A stretch of DNA of 64,000 nucleotides from assembly GCF_007004665.1 (NCBI RefSeq), contig NZ_ML660053.1, positions 558,001 to 622,000 on the forward strand, given 5' to 3'. Of the stretch, positions 8,912 through 17,914 are shown one piece after another; positions within the stretch are counted from its first letter, which is position 1, and every line of letters starts with the position of its first letter. Both the position numbers and the translations under genes were made by a program. The notes under the pieces were generated by a model that was not told where the DNA came from, searched no databases, and saw only the letters and a program-made list of their open reading frames with translations. Source of the DNA: Denitrobaculum tricleocarpae (lineage in GTDB: Bacteria; Pseudomonadota; Alphaproteobacteria; Kiloniellales; Kiloniellaceae).

Positions 8912-9191
8912 TGTATCGCGCAGCAGTTTCCCGTCACTTGAATAGCTTAGGAGGCGTCCCTGATATTTCCCTGGAAAAAGCCGGTAACTCTTTGTTTCCT
9001 GTAATCGAACCTCGATTGAAGACCGCGCTGCCTGCGGTTAAAGTAAGCGCCGATTCAACTAGAGTCTGATCGTTTTTCACTAAACCGGCGAAAAATATCA
9101 TCAGCCTCTGAGACATAGTGGTAGAGAGCGGCGCAAGATCTTGACTGCTTCGATCAGGAAGAGCCGCACTCCAGGGAGCAACCATTAGGTT
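8912..9191. other. Intergenic region before the Mo-oxidoreductase
   Basis: About 280-300 bp between the divergent acyl-CoA ligase and oxidoreductase genes. No gene is convincing here: a minus-strand frame of about 80 codons has no recognisable domain. The two divergent promoters should lie here, but I could not pick out a clear sigma-70 pair. Confidence 0.4.
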
Positions 9192-11270
9192 ATGCCGCTA
9201 GATAGCGCTGTGAAACCACCATTCGTGCAGTCGACCTGCCCGCATGACTGCCCGAGCACTTGTGCTCTCGAGGTCGAGCGGCTGTCCGAGGCGCGTATCG
9301 GCAAGGTTCGTGGTGCAAAGGCCAACAGCTACACCGCCGGTGTAATCTGCGCCAAGGTCGCGCGCTATTCCGAACGGGTTCATCATCCCGACCGTTTGAG
9401 CAAACCTTTGCGCCGGGTCGGCGAGAAGGGAGCCGGGCGGGAAGCCTTTGAAGAAATTTCCTGGGATCAGGCGCTGGACGAGGTTGCCGAGAACCTGCTT
9501 CAAGCGGAGCAGCGGCTCGGCGCAGAGACGGTCTGGCCCTATTTCTATGCCGGAACCATGGGGCTGGTGCAGCGTGACGGCATTGAACGTTTGCGCCATG
9601 CCAAGGGCTATTCGAGGCAATACTCGACGATCTGCCATACCCTTGCGGACGCCGGCTGGCTGGCCGGTCATGGCGTGAAGCGCGGCCTCGATCCCAGGGA
9701 GATGGCGCAATCCGACCTGATCGTGATCTGGGGCGGAAATCCGGTTTCAACCCAGGTCAATGTGATGACCCACGTGGCGAAGGCGCGCAAGACACGCGGC
9801 GCCAAGCTGGTGGTGATCGACCCTTACCGGACCGGCACGGCCGAACAGGCCGACCTTCATCTGGCCGTAAAGCCGGGAACCGACGGAGCCTTGGCGGCAG
9901 CAGCCGTCAACGTCATGTTGGCCGAGGGGCTGGCGGACAGAACGTATATGGAGCGCCAGTCCGATTGGGATGACGAGCTCGAGGCTCATTTCGCCCAGCG
10001 CACGCCGGAGTGGGCGTCCGAAATCACCGGCCTCTCAGTTGAGGAAATCGTCTCTTTCGCGCGGCTCTTCGGCGCGCACAAGAAATCCTTCATCCGCATT
10101 GGTTACGGGTTCTCGCGCTCGCGGAACGGAGCGGCCAATCTGCATGCCGCGACCTGCCTCTCGATCGTCACCGGGGCGTGGCAGTACGAGGGTGGCGGCG
10201 CGCTTTACTCGAACGGCGGGATCTTTCCAATCGATGCGACCCTGATTGAGGGGCTAGACGTTCTGGACCCTGATGTGCGGATTTTTGATCAGTCGCGCCT
10301 GGGCCCCGTCCTCTGCAACGATCCACGTGATCTGGGGGATGGCCCTCCCGTGACGGCACTCTTTATCCAGAACACCAATCCCATGGTGGTCTGTCCGGAA
10401 AGCCTGAAGGTCCGGCAGGGTTTTGAGCGCGACGATCTTTTCAGCTGTGTGCATGAACAGTTCATGACCGAGACTGCGGCCATGGCCGATGTCGTTCTGC
10501 CGGCGACGACTTTCCTGGAGCACGACGACATCTATAAGGGCGGCGGGCATACCCATCTGCAGATCGCCCGCCCCGTGATTGAACCTTTTGCTGAATGCCG
10601 CAGCAATCATCAGGTGATTTGCGCGCTGGCGAACCGCTTGGGTGCAGAGCATCCGGGTTTCGAAATGTCCGAGTGGGACCTGATCGACGCGACGCTGAGG
10701 GCCTCTGGTCTGCCCAGTGCGCAAAGTGTTTACGACGATCGATGGCTGGACTGCGCCCTGGATTTCGAGACGGCGCACTTCAGCGATGGCTTTGGCAACG
10801 ACGACAAACGCTTCCATTTCAAACCCGACTGGTCCGCCATCGGCGTGGACCATGCCGATATGCCGCGCATGCCCGGGTTTATGGACTCCATTGACGCTGC
10901 GAAGAGCGACCGGCCGTTCCGGCTTGTCGCGGCGCCGGCGCGGACGTTCCTCAATACGACCTTTACGGAGACACCGGGCTCGTTGAAACGCGAGCAGCGG
11001 CCGACCGTCCTGATTCACCCCGAGGCATGCAAGCGCCTTGGGATCTCGGACGGCGATAAGGTGCGGATGGGCAATGAACTGGCGAGCATAACCCTACACG
11101 CAGAAACCTTCGATGGACTGCAGCACAACGTGGTGGTGGTGGAGAGCATCTGGCCCAACTCGGCGTTCGAGGACGGCATTGGTATTAACGCATTGGTGTC
11201 GGCCGATCCCGGTCCCCCGCGGGGAGGGGCTGTGTTCCATGACACCGCTGTTTGGATAGAGATCGTATGA
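9192..11270 (+). CDS. Molybdopterin-dependent oxidoreductase, DMSO reductase family
   Basis: A 692-residue cytoplasmic molybdopterin (bis-MGD) enzyme of the formate dehydrogenase/nitrate reductase/DMSO reductase group. The N-terminus carries a four-cysteine Fe-S motif (STCPHDCPSTC, then GVICAK). The MGD-binding regions follow (DLIVIWGGNPVSTQ, VVIDPYRTGTAEQ, FIQNTNPMVVCPESLKV, then MADVVLPATTFLE). The C-terminal molydop-binding domain includes HPEACKRLGISDGDKV. There is no Tat signal and no adjacent Fe-S or membrane subunit, so redox partner and substrate are unknown. Its stop overlaps the start of mipZ (ATGA), an unusual pairing. The ATG at 9192 has a nearby AGG only. Confidence 0.88.
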   Translation: MPLDSAVKPPFVQSTCPHDCPSTCALEVERLSEARIGKVRGAKANSYTAGVICAKVARYSERVHHPDRLSKPLRRVGEKGAGREAFEEISWDQALDEVAENLLQAEQRLGAETVWPYFYAGTMGLVQRDGIERLRHAKGYSRQYSTICHTLADAGWLAGHGVKRGLDPREMAQSDLIVIWGGNPVSTQVNVMTHVAKARKTRGAKLVVIDPYRTGTAEQADLHLAVKPGTDGALAAAAVNVMLAEGLADRTYMERQSDWDDELEAHFAQRTPEWASEITGLSVEEIVSFARLFGAHKKSFIRIGYGFSRSRNGAANLHAATCLSIVTGAWQYEGGGALYSNGGIFPIDATLIEGLDVLDPDVRIFDQSRLGPVLCNDPRDLGDGPPVTALFIQNTNPMVVCPESLKVRQGFERDDLFSCVHEQFMTETAAMADVVLPATTFLEHDDIYKGGGHTHLQIARPVIEPFAECRSNHQVICALANRLGAEHPGFEMSEWDLIDATLRASGLPSAQSVYDDRWLDCALDFETAHFSDGFGNDDKRFHFKPDWSAIGVDHADMPRMPGFMDSIDAAKSDRPFRLVAAPARTFLNTTFTETPGSLKREQRPTVLIHPEACKRLGISDGDKVRMGNELASITLHAETFDGLQHNVVVVESIWPNSAFEDGIGINALVSADPGPPRGGAVFHDTAVWIEIV

Positions 11271-12238
11271 AATATCGGCACGGCGGCCGACGGCCACACG
11301 TGGTGGTGATTGGCAATGAAAAAGGCGGCTCCGGCAAGTCCACTACGGCCATGCATCTCACGGTGTCTCTGCTGAAGCGTGATTTCCGGGTTGGAACGAT
11401 TGATCTGGATGCACGTCAGGGCAGTTTTTCGCGCTACATCGAAAACCGGCTGTCTTACATCGAGGCGACCGGCTTGGAACTGCCCTGTCCGGAGCACCGC
11501 CGGATCTATAGCTCGACCCGCGACATCCAGGAGGTTGCGGAGCAGGAAGAGAAGCAGAGCCTGCAAACGGCTTGGGCCGCCCTGGACAACAATGATTTTA
11601 TCGTGATCGATACGCCAGGCAGCGACAGCAGCCTCTCGCGGCTCGGGCATATCATGGCGGATACCCTGGTCACACCGCTCAATGACAGCTTTCTCGACAT
11701 GGATATGCTTGGCCGGGTGGAGCTTGATGGTGAGGATTATTATCTTTCGCCCAGCGTTTACAGCCAAATGGTATGGGAGCAGCGCCAACAGCGCGCTATG
11801 GACCGGCTCCCGCCCATGGACTGGATCATCATGCGCAACCGCCTGTCTCACATCAATGCCCGGAACAAGAAGGATATCGGGCAGCTGCTGGAGCAGCTTT
11901 CGAAGCGCCTAAGGTTCCGGATCGCCCCGGGGTTCGGCGAGCGCGTGGTCTTTCGTGAGCTCTTTCCAAAGGGGCTGACGCTCCTGGATCTCGGCGATTC
12001 AAAAGGCGACGTGGCCATGAGCCTGAGCCTGAGCCACGTGGCCGCGCGCCAGGAATTGCGCCAGCTTCTCGAGGTTCTCAACCTGCCGGGACATGTCGAT
12101 GAACAGGCAGGTGATGCCGCAGCCGCCGAGGGTGCCGCGGCGCAGCTCGATCAAACAGCCGTTTCCGCAGCTGACGGTATGAGGGCCGCTGCCGGTGCAC
12201 AGCTGCGCGAGGAGGTTGAAGCCGCCAGCGAAGCTTGA
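11267..12238 (+). CDS. mipZ: Division-plane positioning ATPase MipZ
   Basis: ParA/MinD-type ATPase that in alphaproteobacteria forms a gradient from ParB at the poles and keeps FtsZ rings at midcell. The deviant Walker A is KGGSGKST (residues 19-26), preceded by VVVIGNE as in Caulobacter MipZ. The switch I region reads DLDARQGSFSRYIENR and switch II VIDTPGSDSSLSRL. MipZ-specific segments RAMDRLPPMDWIIMRNRLSH and the C-terminal RVVFRELFPKGLTLLDL are present. The true start is the ATG at 11267, overlapping the stop of the Mo-enzyme gene. The last 40 residues are Ala/Glu-rich and low in complexity. Confidence 0.93.
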   Translation: MKYRHGGRRPHVVVIGNEKGGSGKSTTAMHLTVSLLKRDFRVGTIDLDARQGSFSRYIENRLSYIEATGLELPCPEHRRIYSSTRDIQEVAEQEEKQSLQTAWAALDNNDFIVIDTPGSDSSLSRLGHIMADTLVTPLNDSFLDMDMLGRVELDGEDYYLSPSVYSQMVWEQRQQRAMDRLPPMDWIIMRNRLSHINARNKKDIGQLLEQLSKRLRFRIAPGFGERVVFRELFPKGLTLLDLGDSKGDVAMSLSLSHVAARQELRQLLEVLNLPGHVDEQAGDAAAAEGAAAQLDQTAVSAADGMRAAAGAQLREEVEAASEA

Positions 12239-12364
12239 GACACTGCTTTTTGTCCAGGCGGACCAAGGCGCCTGCCGGCGCGTGATCACATAGGGTAGAG
12301 GAATTATTGCCTCTGGATTCTGCGCAGGGTGAACCTACCTAAATAGTGTTAGGAACACCTGATT

Positions 12365-13138
12365 ATGACAGCTGACAAGAAGACACCGAGCCGCTCCGGT
12401 GACCACCGGTCACCAGACATCAGAAAAGGCTCATCGGAGGTTGCCCAACCCCAGGGCGGCCGCTCATCAAGCTCGGATGTGGATGCCTTCCTGCGAAAAG
12501 TGGCGCAGGCGCCCGGAGCGGCGACCGGAGGGGCAAAGGGCCGACTGATCTTTGCCATGGACGCCACGGCGAGCCGCCAGCCAAGTTGGGACAAGGCCTG
12601 CCATATTCAGGGCGAGATGTTTCGGGAAACCAGCGCCCTTGGTGGCCTGGAAATCCAACTCGTGTTTTACCGCGGCTTTGGCGAATGCAAGGCATCGAGC
12701 TGGATCGCAAATTCCAATGAATTGCTGCGCCGAATGACCTCTGTCTCCTGTTATGCCGGGCACACGCAGATCGGCAAGGTCTTGAAACGTGCCATCGACG
12801 AAACCCGGAAAAAGAAGGTGGGTGCCCTGGTCTTTGTCGGAGATGCGGTTGAAGAAGACATTGATCATCTCGGACACCTTGCGGGAGAACTCGGTGTTCT
12901 GGGCGTTCCCTGCTTCATGTTCCATGAGGGCTTTGATCCAATTGCTGCCAATGCGTTTCAGCAGATCGCCCGGCTTTCCGGCGGAGCCTACTGTTCCTTC
13001 GATGCCTCCAGCGCAAAACAGTTGCGGGATTTGCTGGCTGCCGTGGCTGTCTATGCAGCCGGAGGACGCCGGGCGTTGGCAGACTATAGCCGCAAGGCAG
13101 GCGGATCCGTTCTTCAATTGACGCATCAAGTGAAGTGA
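12365..13138 (+). CDS. VWA-domain protein
   Basis: A 257-residue soluble protein. The first 55 residues are polar and probably disordered. From about residue 60 there is a von Willebrand factor A-like fold with the metal-site motif DATAS (D66), a variant of DxSxS, and later strands VGALVFVGDAVEED and GVPCFMFHEG. No signal peptide or membrane segment is seen. It lies 7 bp upstream of a membrane J-domain protein gene, so the two are very likely made together. The pair may form a chaperone-linked metal-dependent scaffold (inference). No specific function is assignable. Confidence 0.72.
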   Translation: MTADKKTPSRSGDHRSPDIRKGSSEVAQPQGGRSSSSDVDAFLRKVAQAPGAATGGAKGRLIFAMDATASRQPSWDKACHIQGEMFRETSALGGLEIQLVFYRGFGECKASSWIANSNELLRRMTSVSCYAGHTQIGKVLKRAIDETRKKKVGALVFVGDAVEEDIDHLGHLAGELGVLGVPCFMFHEGFDPIAANAFQQIARLSGGAYCSFDASSAKQLRDLLAAVAVYAAGGRRALADYSRKAGGSVLQLTHQVK

Positions 13139-13145
13139 ACCTGAC

Positions 13146-13913
13146 GTGATCGGTTATTTTTTCCTCGGTTTATGCGTGTTGGCTGGAATGCTGCTTCTCG
13201 CGAAATGGTACAGCATTGCCGATCCCAAGACTCTGGCGAAGACCGTGCCCCGGGTTGGTATCTTCCTGGTGGTGGCGGTGATTCTGCTGATTGTCTTTAC
13301 GGGCCGTGCGTCCTTGCTGATTGCCCTCGCGCCGATCGCCCTGATGTTTCTCACCCGTTTTCGGGCCGCCAAGAATCGCTTCAAAGCCGCGTTGGGGCCG
13401 CAGCCCGGGCAGAGTTCCGAGGTCGTGACCCGCTATTTCCGGATGACCCTGGATCATGACAGCGGCGGATTGAGCGGCATGGTTCTGGAAGGAGTTTTCG
13501 CCGGGCAAACGCTGGATGATTTGACGCCCTCGGAATTGCTGAGCCTGTGGCAGGAGATCGTGGTCGATGCCCAATCGGCCTCGGTCCTGGAGAGCTATCT
13601 GCAGCGGCGGCTGGGGCCGGATTGGCAGGAAGACTTCGGCATGGGGGCCGGTGCTTCAGACGGAGAGGATCACAGCGGATGGGAGAGCAGCAGCAGTGGC
13701 GGCAGGGCCCGAAGTTCCGCAGAAGCGCCCCCCGGAGGCGCTATGAGTCCGCAGCAGGCCTACGAGATTCTTGGCTTGGAGCCCGGCGCTTCGACGCAGG
13801 AAATCCGTGAGGCCCACCGCCGCCTGCTGCAGAAGATCCATCCGGACCACGGCGGCTCTAACTTCCTGGCCGCGCAGATTAACCGGGCCAAAGATCTCCT
13901 CCTTAAAAATTAA
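13146..13913 (+). CDS. Membrane-anchored J-domain (DnaJ-like) protein
   Basis: A 255-residue protein starting with GTG. Two N-terminal membrane helices (about 1-20 and 38-70) anchor it. A middle region of about 100 residues (VVTRYFRMTLDHDSGGLSG onward) resembles the linker of TerB/DjlA-type proteins. A Ser/Gly-rich linker then leads to a C-terminal J-domain (about 200-255) with YEILGLEPGASTQEIREAHR and the HPD motif (IHPDHGGS). It should stimulate DnaK ATPase at the inner membrane. A C-terminal J-domain and partnership with the VWA gene are unlike classical DnaJ. Confidence 0.82.
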   Translation: MIGYFFLGLCVLAGMLLLAKWYSIADPKTLAKTVPRVGIFLVVAVILLIVFTGRASLLIALAPIALMFLTRFRAAKNRFKAALGPQPGQSSEVVTRYFRMTLDHDSGGLSGMVLEGVFAGQTLDDLTPSELLSLWQEIVVDAQSASVLESYLQRRLGPDWQEDFGMGAGASDGEDHSGWESSSSGGRARSSAEAPPGGAMSPQQAYEILGLEPGASTQEIREAHRRLLQKIHPDHGGSNFLAAQINRAKDLLLKN

Positions 13914-14063
13914 CAATTTCGGCCTTGTTGGGGCTTATCACCCGGCAATAGTCTGTCTCCAGCTGTTGTCACGTTATTAACGCTATGGCATTACAACGTT
14001 TCACAGTATTGCTACGGCTAATTTCGAGCCTCATTCTTCAATAATCCAAGGGTCTGTATTGCG

Positions 14064-14942
14064 ATGAACGCTAGGGTGCGTAAGGCGATTTTCCCTGTCG
14101 GTGGGCTTGGGACGCGGTTTTTGCCGGCGACCAAGGCCATGCCGAAAGAAATGCTTCCGGTGGTCGATAAGCCATTGATTCAGTATGCGGTCGAAGAGGC
14201 GCGCGAGGCCGGTATTGAGGAGTTCATCTTCGTCACCGGACGCGGCAAGGCCTCGATCGAGGACCATTTCGATCGCAGCCAGGAGCTTGAGGATACGCTC
14301 TCCGGGCGGGGCAAGACAGAGGAACTGCAGCTGATCGCCGACCTGCTGGCGGCGCCCGGAAAGGTCTGCTACACGCGTCAACAAGAGCCTCTGGGCCTGG
14401 GACACGCGGTCTGGTGCGCGCGAAATCTGGTTGGCAACGAGCCCTTCGCGGTTCTGCTGGCCGATGACCTGGTGCAGGCGGATACGCCTTGCCTGAAGCA
14501 GATGGTCGAGGCTCATGCACCCATCGGTGGCAATCTGGTGGCCGTCATGGACGTGCCCAAGGAGCACACCAAGCGCTATGGTATCCTGGATGTGGTCGAG
14601 GACAATGGTTCGCTGGCGAAAGCCAAGGGTTTGGTGGAAAAGCCTGATCCTGAAGTTGCACCCTCGACGCTTTCCATCATTGGCCGTTATATCCTGCAGC
14701 CGGAGGTTTTTGACGAGCTGGAGCGGCAGGAGCGGGGCGCCGGCAACGAAATCCAGCTGACCGACGCTATGGCGCGGACCATCGACCGGATTCCGTTTCA
14801 TGGTCTACGCTTTAGCGGCACGCGCTTTGATTGCGGCAGCAAGGCCGGCTTCCTGGAAGCGAACATCGCATTTGCACTGGCCCGCGAGGACCTGGGGAAT
14901 GACATGGCGGACATTTTGCGGCGTTACGCGCCCGGAACCTGA
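14064..14942 (+). CDS. galU: UTP-glucose-1-phosphate uridylyltransferase
   Basis: Makes UDP-glucose from UTP and glucose-1-phosphate. The 292-residue protein begins with the nucleotidyltransferase signature FPVGGLGTRFLPATKAMPKE. It contains VDKPLIQYAVEEA, the RQQEPLGLGHAVWCA segment and YGILDVVEDN, all typical of bacterial GalU. It is followed by ugd after 55 bp and then by a phosphohexomutase. The three genes form a nucleotide-sugar module supplying UDP-glucose and UDP-glucuronate for envelope or exopolysaccharide. Start is the ATG at 14064. Confidence 0.95.
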   Translation: MNARVRKAIFPVGGLGTRFLPATKAMPKEMLPVVDKPLIQYAVEEAREAGIEEFIFVTGRGKASIEDHFDRSQELEDTLSGRGKTEELQLIADLLAAPGKVCYTRQQEPLGLGHAVWCARNLVGNEPFAVLLADDLVQADTPCLKQMVEAHAPIGGNLVAVMDVPKEHTKRYGILDVVEDNGSLAKAKGLVEKPDPEVAPSTLSIIGRYILQPEVFDELERQERGAGNEIQLTDAMARTIDRIPFHGLRFSGTRFDCGSKAGFLEANIAFALAREDLGNDMADILRRYAPGT

Positions 14943-14997
14943 GCACCGCGCCGGCCTCATACACTCAACTGACCGTTTTTAGCGGAGAGAATTCTTT

Positions 14998-16326
14998 ATG
15001 CGTATTGCAATGATCGGTACCGGCTATGTTGGCCTGGTTTCCGGAGCCTGTTTTTCTGAATTTGGCACAGATGTCGTTTGTGTCGACAAGGATTCAAGCA
15101 AAATTGACCGGTTGCTGGCCGGTGAAATTCCGATCTTTGAGCCCGGCCTGGACAAGCTGGTCGCAAACAACGTCGCTGCGGGCCGCTTGTCCTTCACGAC
15201 GGATCTGGCAACCGCCGTCAAAGGCGCCGACGCCGTTTTCATTGCGGTAGGAACGCCCTCGCGTGCCGGTGACGGTCAGGCGGATCTGACCTTTGTGCGC
15301 CAAGCGGCCAAAGAAGTGGCTGAAGTGATGGAAGGCTACACAGTGGTCGTCACCAAATCCACTGTGCCGGTCGGCACGGGACGCGAAGTCGCTGAGATCA
15401 TTCGCGCGACCCGGCCCGATGCAGACTTCGACGTGGCTTCGAACCCCGAGTTTTTGCGTGAGGGTGCCGCGATCAACGACTTCATGCGGCCCGACCGTGT
15501 GGTGATCGGAACCCTGGAACCGCGCGCCCAGGAGGTTCTGCGTGAACTCTACCGGCCCCTCTATCTGATCGAGACGCCGATCATCTTTACCCAGCTTGAG
15601 ACCTCCGAGCTGATCAAGTACTCAGCCAATGCCTTTCTGGCGGTCAAGATCACCTTTATCAATGAGATCGCCGATCTCTGCGAGAAGGTTGGCGCTGACG
15701 TGCACGACGTTGCGAAAGGCATCGGCCTTGATGGCCGGATCGGGCGTAAATTCCTGCACCCCGGTCCGGGGTACGGCGGCTCTTGCTTCCCCAAGGATAC
15801 AACCGCCCTCGCGCACACCGCGCGGGAGAAGGGCTCTCCCGTCCGCATCGTGGAGACAGTCGTTGACATCAACGACAAGCGCAAAAAAGGCATGGCAGAC
15901 AAGGTCATCGCCCACTGTGGCGGATCGCTCGAGGGCAAAAAGGTTGCTGTTTTGGGGCTGACCTTCAAACCCAACACCGACGATATGCGCGACGCGCCGA
16001 GTATCGACATCGTTCCGGCCCTGCGCGCTGCGGGTGCCGCAGTGAGCGTCTACGATCCGGAGGGCATTGAAGAGGCGAAAAAGGTGATCTCCGACGTGAC
16101 CTGGTGCGAAAACGCTTACGACACCATGCCGGATGCGGATGTTCTGGTTATTATCACCGAGTGGAACGAATTCCGGGGACTCGATCTCGGCCGGGTCAAG
16201 TCCCTGATGAAGGCACCGTCGATGGTTGATCTACGCAATATCTACAATCCTGCCGAGATGGCCAATGCCGGCTTCGATTACGAGTCAGTGGGACGCCCCA
16301 GCGGCCTTGCGGAAGCTGGAGAGTAG
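14998..16326 (+). CDS. ugd: UDP-glucose 6-dehydrogenase
   Basis: Oxidises UDP-glucose to UDP-glucuronate with two NAD+. The 442-residue protein starts with the Rossmann motif MIGTGYVGLVSGACFSE. It has the STVPVGTGREV strand and the catalytic cysteine in GPGYGGSCFPKDT, and its C-terminal UDP-binding domain contains LGLTFKPNTDDMRDAPS. Length and motifs fit the UDP-glucose/GDP-mannose dehydrogenase family. galU is directly upstream and supplies the substrate; the phosphohexomutase starts 3 bp after the stop. A GAGA-type ribosome site precedes the ATG. Confidence 0.95.
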   Translation: MRIAMIGTGYVGLVSGACFSEFGTDVVCVDKDSSKIDRLLAGEIPIFEPGLDKLVANNVAAGRLSFTTDLATAVKGADAVFIAVGTPSRAGDGQADLTFVRQAAKEVAEVMEGYTVVVTKSTVPVGTGREVAEIIRATRPDADFDVASNPEFLREGAAINDFMRPDRVVIGTLEPRAQEVLRELYRPLYLIETPIIFTQLETSELIKYSANAFLAVKITFINEIADLCEKVGADVHDVAKGIGLDGRIGRKFLHPGPGYGGSCFPKDTTALAHTAREKGSPVRIVETVVDINDKRKKGMADKVIAHCGGSLEGKKVAVLGLTFKPNTDDMRDAPSIDIVPALRAAGAAVSVYDPEGIEEAKKVISDVTWCENAYDTMPDADVLVIITEWNEFRGLDLGRVKSLMKAPSMVDLRNIYNPAEMANAGFDYESVGRPSGLAEAGE

Positions 16327-16329
16327 GCG

Positions 16330-17712
16330 ATGACGGGCTACAACTTCGATCGCACGATCCTGAGAGAATACGACATCCGCGGCGTGGTGGGCGAGACCTT
16401 ATCAGCTGAAGACGCGCGGGCCATCGGACGCGCCTTCGGAACCATCGTGGCACGTAAGGGCGGCACGCGGGTCTGCGTCGGCTACGACGGGCGTCTCTCA
16501 TCTCCGGAGCTGGAAGCGGCCCTGGTGGCGGGGCTTAGCGCGAGCGGTGTCACGGCCGTGCGTGTCGGCCGTGGCCCGACGCCCATGCTGTATTTCGCGA
16601 CCTATGAGCTGGACGCCGACGGCGGCATTATGATCACGGGCTCGCACAACCCGTCGAACTACAACGGCTTCAAGATCATGCTTGGCAAGAAGTCGTTTTT
16701 TGGCGAGGAAATTCAGGCGATGAGCCGCCTGGCTGCTGCCGGAGATTTCGAGAGTGGCGCCGGGCAAGCCGAAGATCACCCGATCTTCGATGCCTATGTG
16801 AAGCGTCTTTTGAAAGACCTCGACATGGGGGATAAAGCCCTGTCGATAGCCTGGGACGCGGGCAACGGTGCCGCGGGCGAGGTCATGGCGGAGCTCTGCA
16901 AGAAGGTCCCGGGCCAGCACCGCCTGTTGAACGAAGTGATCGACGGCACCTTTCCTGCGCATCATCCTGATCCAACCGTGCCCGAAAACCTGGTGCAGCT
17001 TCAGGAGGCCGTTGCCGAGGGAAACTGCGATCTTGGCATCGCGTTTGATGGCGACGGCGACCGGATCGGCCTGATCGACGGGCAGGGCAGGATTCTCTGG
17101 GGCGATCAGATCATGCTGCTGCTGGCGCGCGACGTCCTGCGGGAATTGCCCGGCAGCACAATCATTGCCGACGTCAAAGCCAGTCAGGTTCTGTTCGACG
17201 AGGTTGCCCGCGCGGGTGGAAAGCCGGTCATGTGGAAAACCGGCCATTCCCTGATCAAGACCAAGATGATCGAGACCAACGCGCCTTTTGCCGGTGAGAT
17301 GTCCGCGCATCTTTTCTTCGCTGATCGTTTCTACGGTTTTGACGATGCGCTCTATGCTGCTGTCCGCCTGCTGAACATCGTGAGTCGGTCGTCGGAGACA
17401 CTTGCCGAATACCGTGATTCCCTGCCCCAGGTGGTCAACACGCCGGAAATCCGCTTCCCTTGCTCGGAAGACCGCAAAGTGCCGGTGATCTCGGAAGTCA
17501 AAAGCCGGTTGGCGGCCAATGGCGCCGATGTTAATGACATCGACGGTGTGCGGGTCCGAACCGAAGATGGCTGGTGGCTGCTTCGGGCGTCGAATACCCA
17601 GGATGTGCTGGTGGCCCGATGCGAAGCGAACGATGAAGCGGGGCTGTCACGCCTCAAACAGGCGGTCGCTACGCAAATCTCCGCGAGTGGACTGGACGTT
17701 CCCGACTTTTAA
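16330..17712 (+). CDS. Phosphomannomutase/phosphoglucomutase (AlgC/PgmG type)
   Basis: Interconverts hexose-6- and hexose-1-phosphates in the cytoplasm, feeding GalU. The 460-residue alpha-D-phosphohexomutase shows an N-terminal [13 protein letters not shown], the phosphoserine loop [11 protein letters not shown], the metal-binding loop FDGDGDRIG, the sugar-binding loop GEMSAHLFF, and the C-terminal phosphate-binding [21 protein letters not shown] is typical of bifunctional PMM/PGM proteins. It starts 3 bp after ugd, so they are co-transcribed. Confidence 0.92.
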   Translation: MTGYNFDRTILREYDIRGVVGETLSAEDARAIGRAFGTIVARKGGTRVCVGYDGRLSSPELEAALVAGLSASGVTAVRVGRGPTPMLYFATYELDADGGIMITGSHNPSNYNGFKIMLGKKSFFGEEIQAMSRLAAAGDFESGAGQAEDHPIFDAYVKRLLKDLDMGDKALSIAWDAGNGAAGEVMAELCKKVPGQHRLLNEVIDGTFPAHHPDPTVPENLVQLQEAVAEGNCDLGIAFDGDGDRIGLIDGQGRILWGDQIMLLLARDVLRELPGSTIIADVKASQVLFDEVARAGGKPVMWKTGHSLIKTKMIETNAPFAGEMSAHLFFADRFYGFDDALYAAVRLLNIVSRSSETLAEYRDSLPQVVNTPEIRFPCSEDRKVPVISEVKSRLAANGADVNDIDGVRVRTEDGWWLLRASNTQDVLVARCEANDEAGLSRLKQAVATQISASGLDVPDF

Positions 17713-17914
17713 TCTGCGCGAAACTTTGTGAAAATATGCCAGTTTTGGTTGAATTATGCCTGTGATGAATGCGTAAGGTTGTTTTTTAACGCTTGTTTAT
17801 ACGTCTACCAGTAGACTTCTGCCCTCCGTAATTTGGTTTTAGAGGCTGGTTGCCTTTTCACAGTGCCTGTGAAGAAGGGCGTCTCTAAATGCCTCAAGGC
17901 CTGGGTGGAATGTG

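Noticed and set aside
8934-9185. Small minus-strand frame upstream of the Mo-enzyme
   Set aside because: No domain, no convincing ribosome site, and it fills a spacer that must contain divergent promoters.
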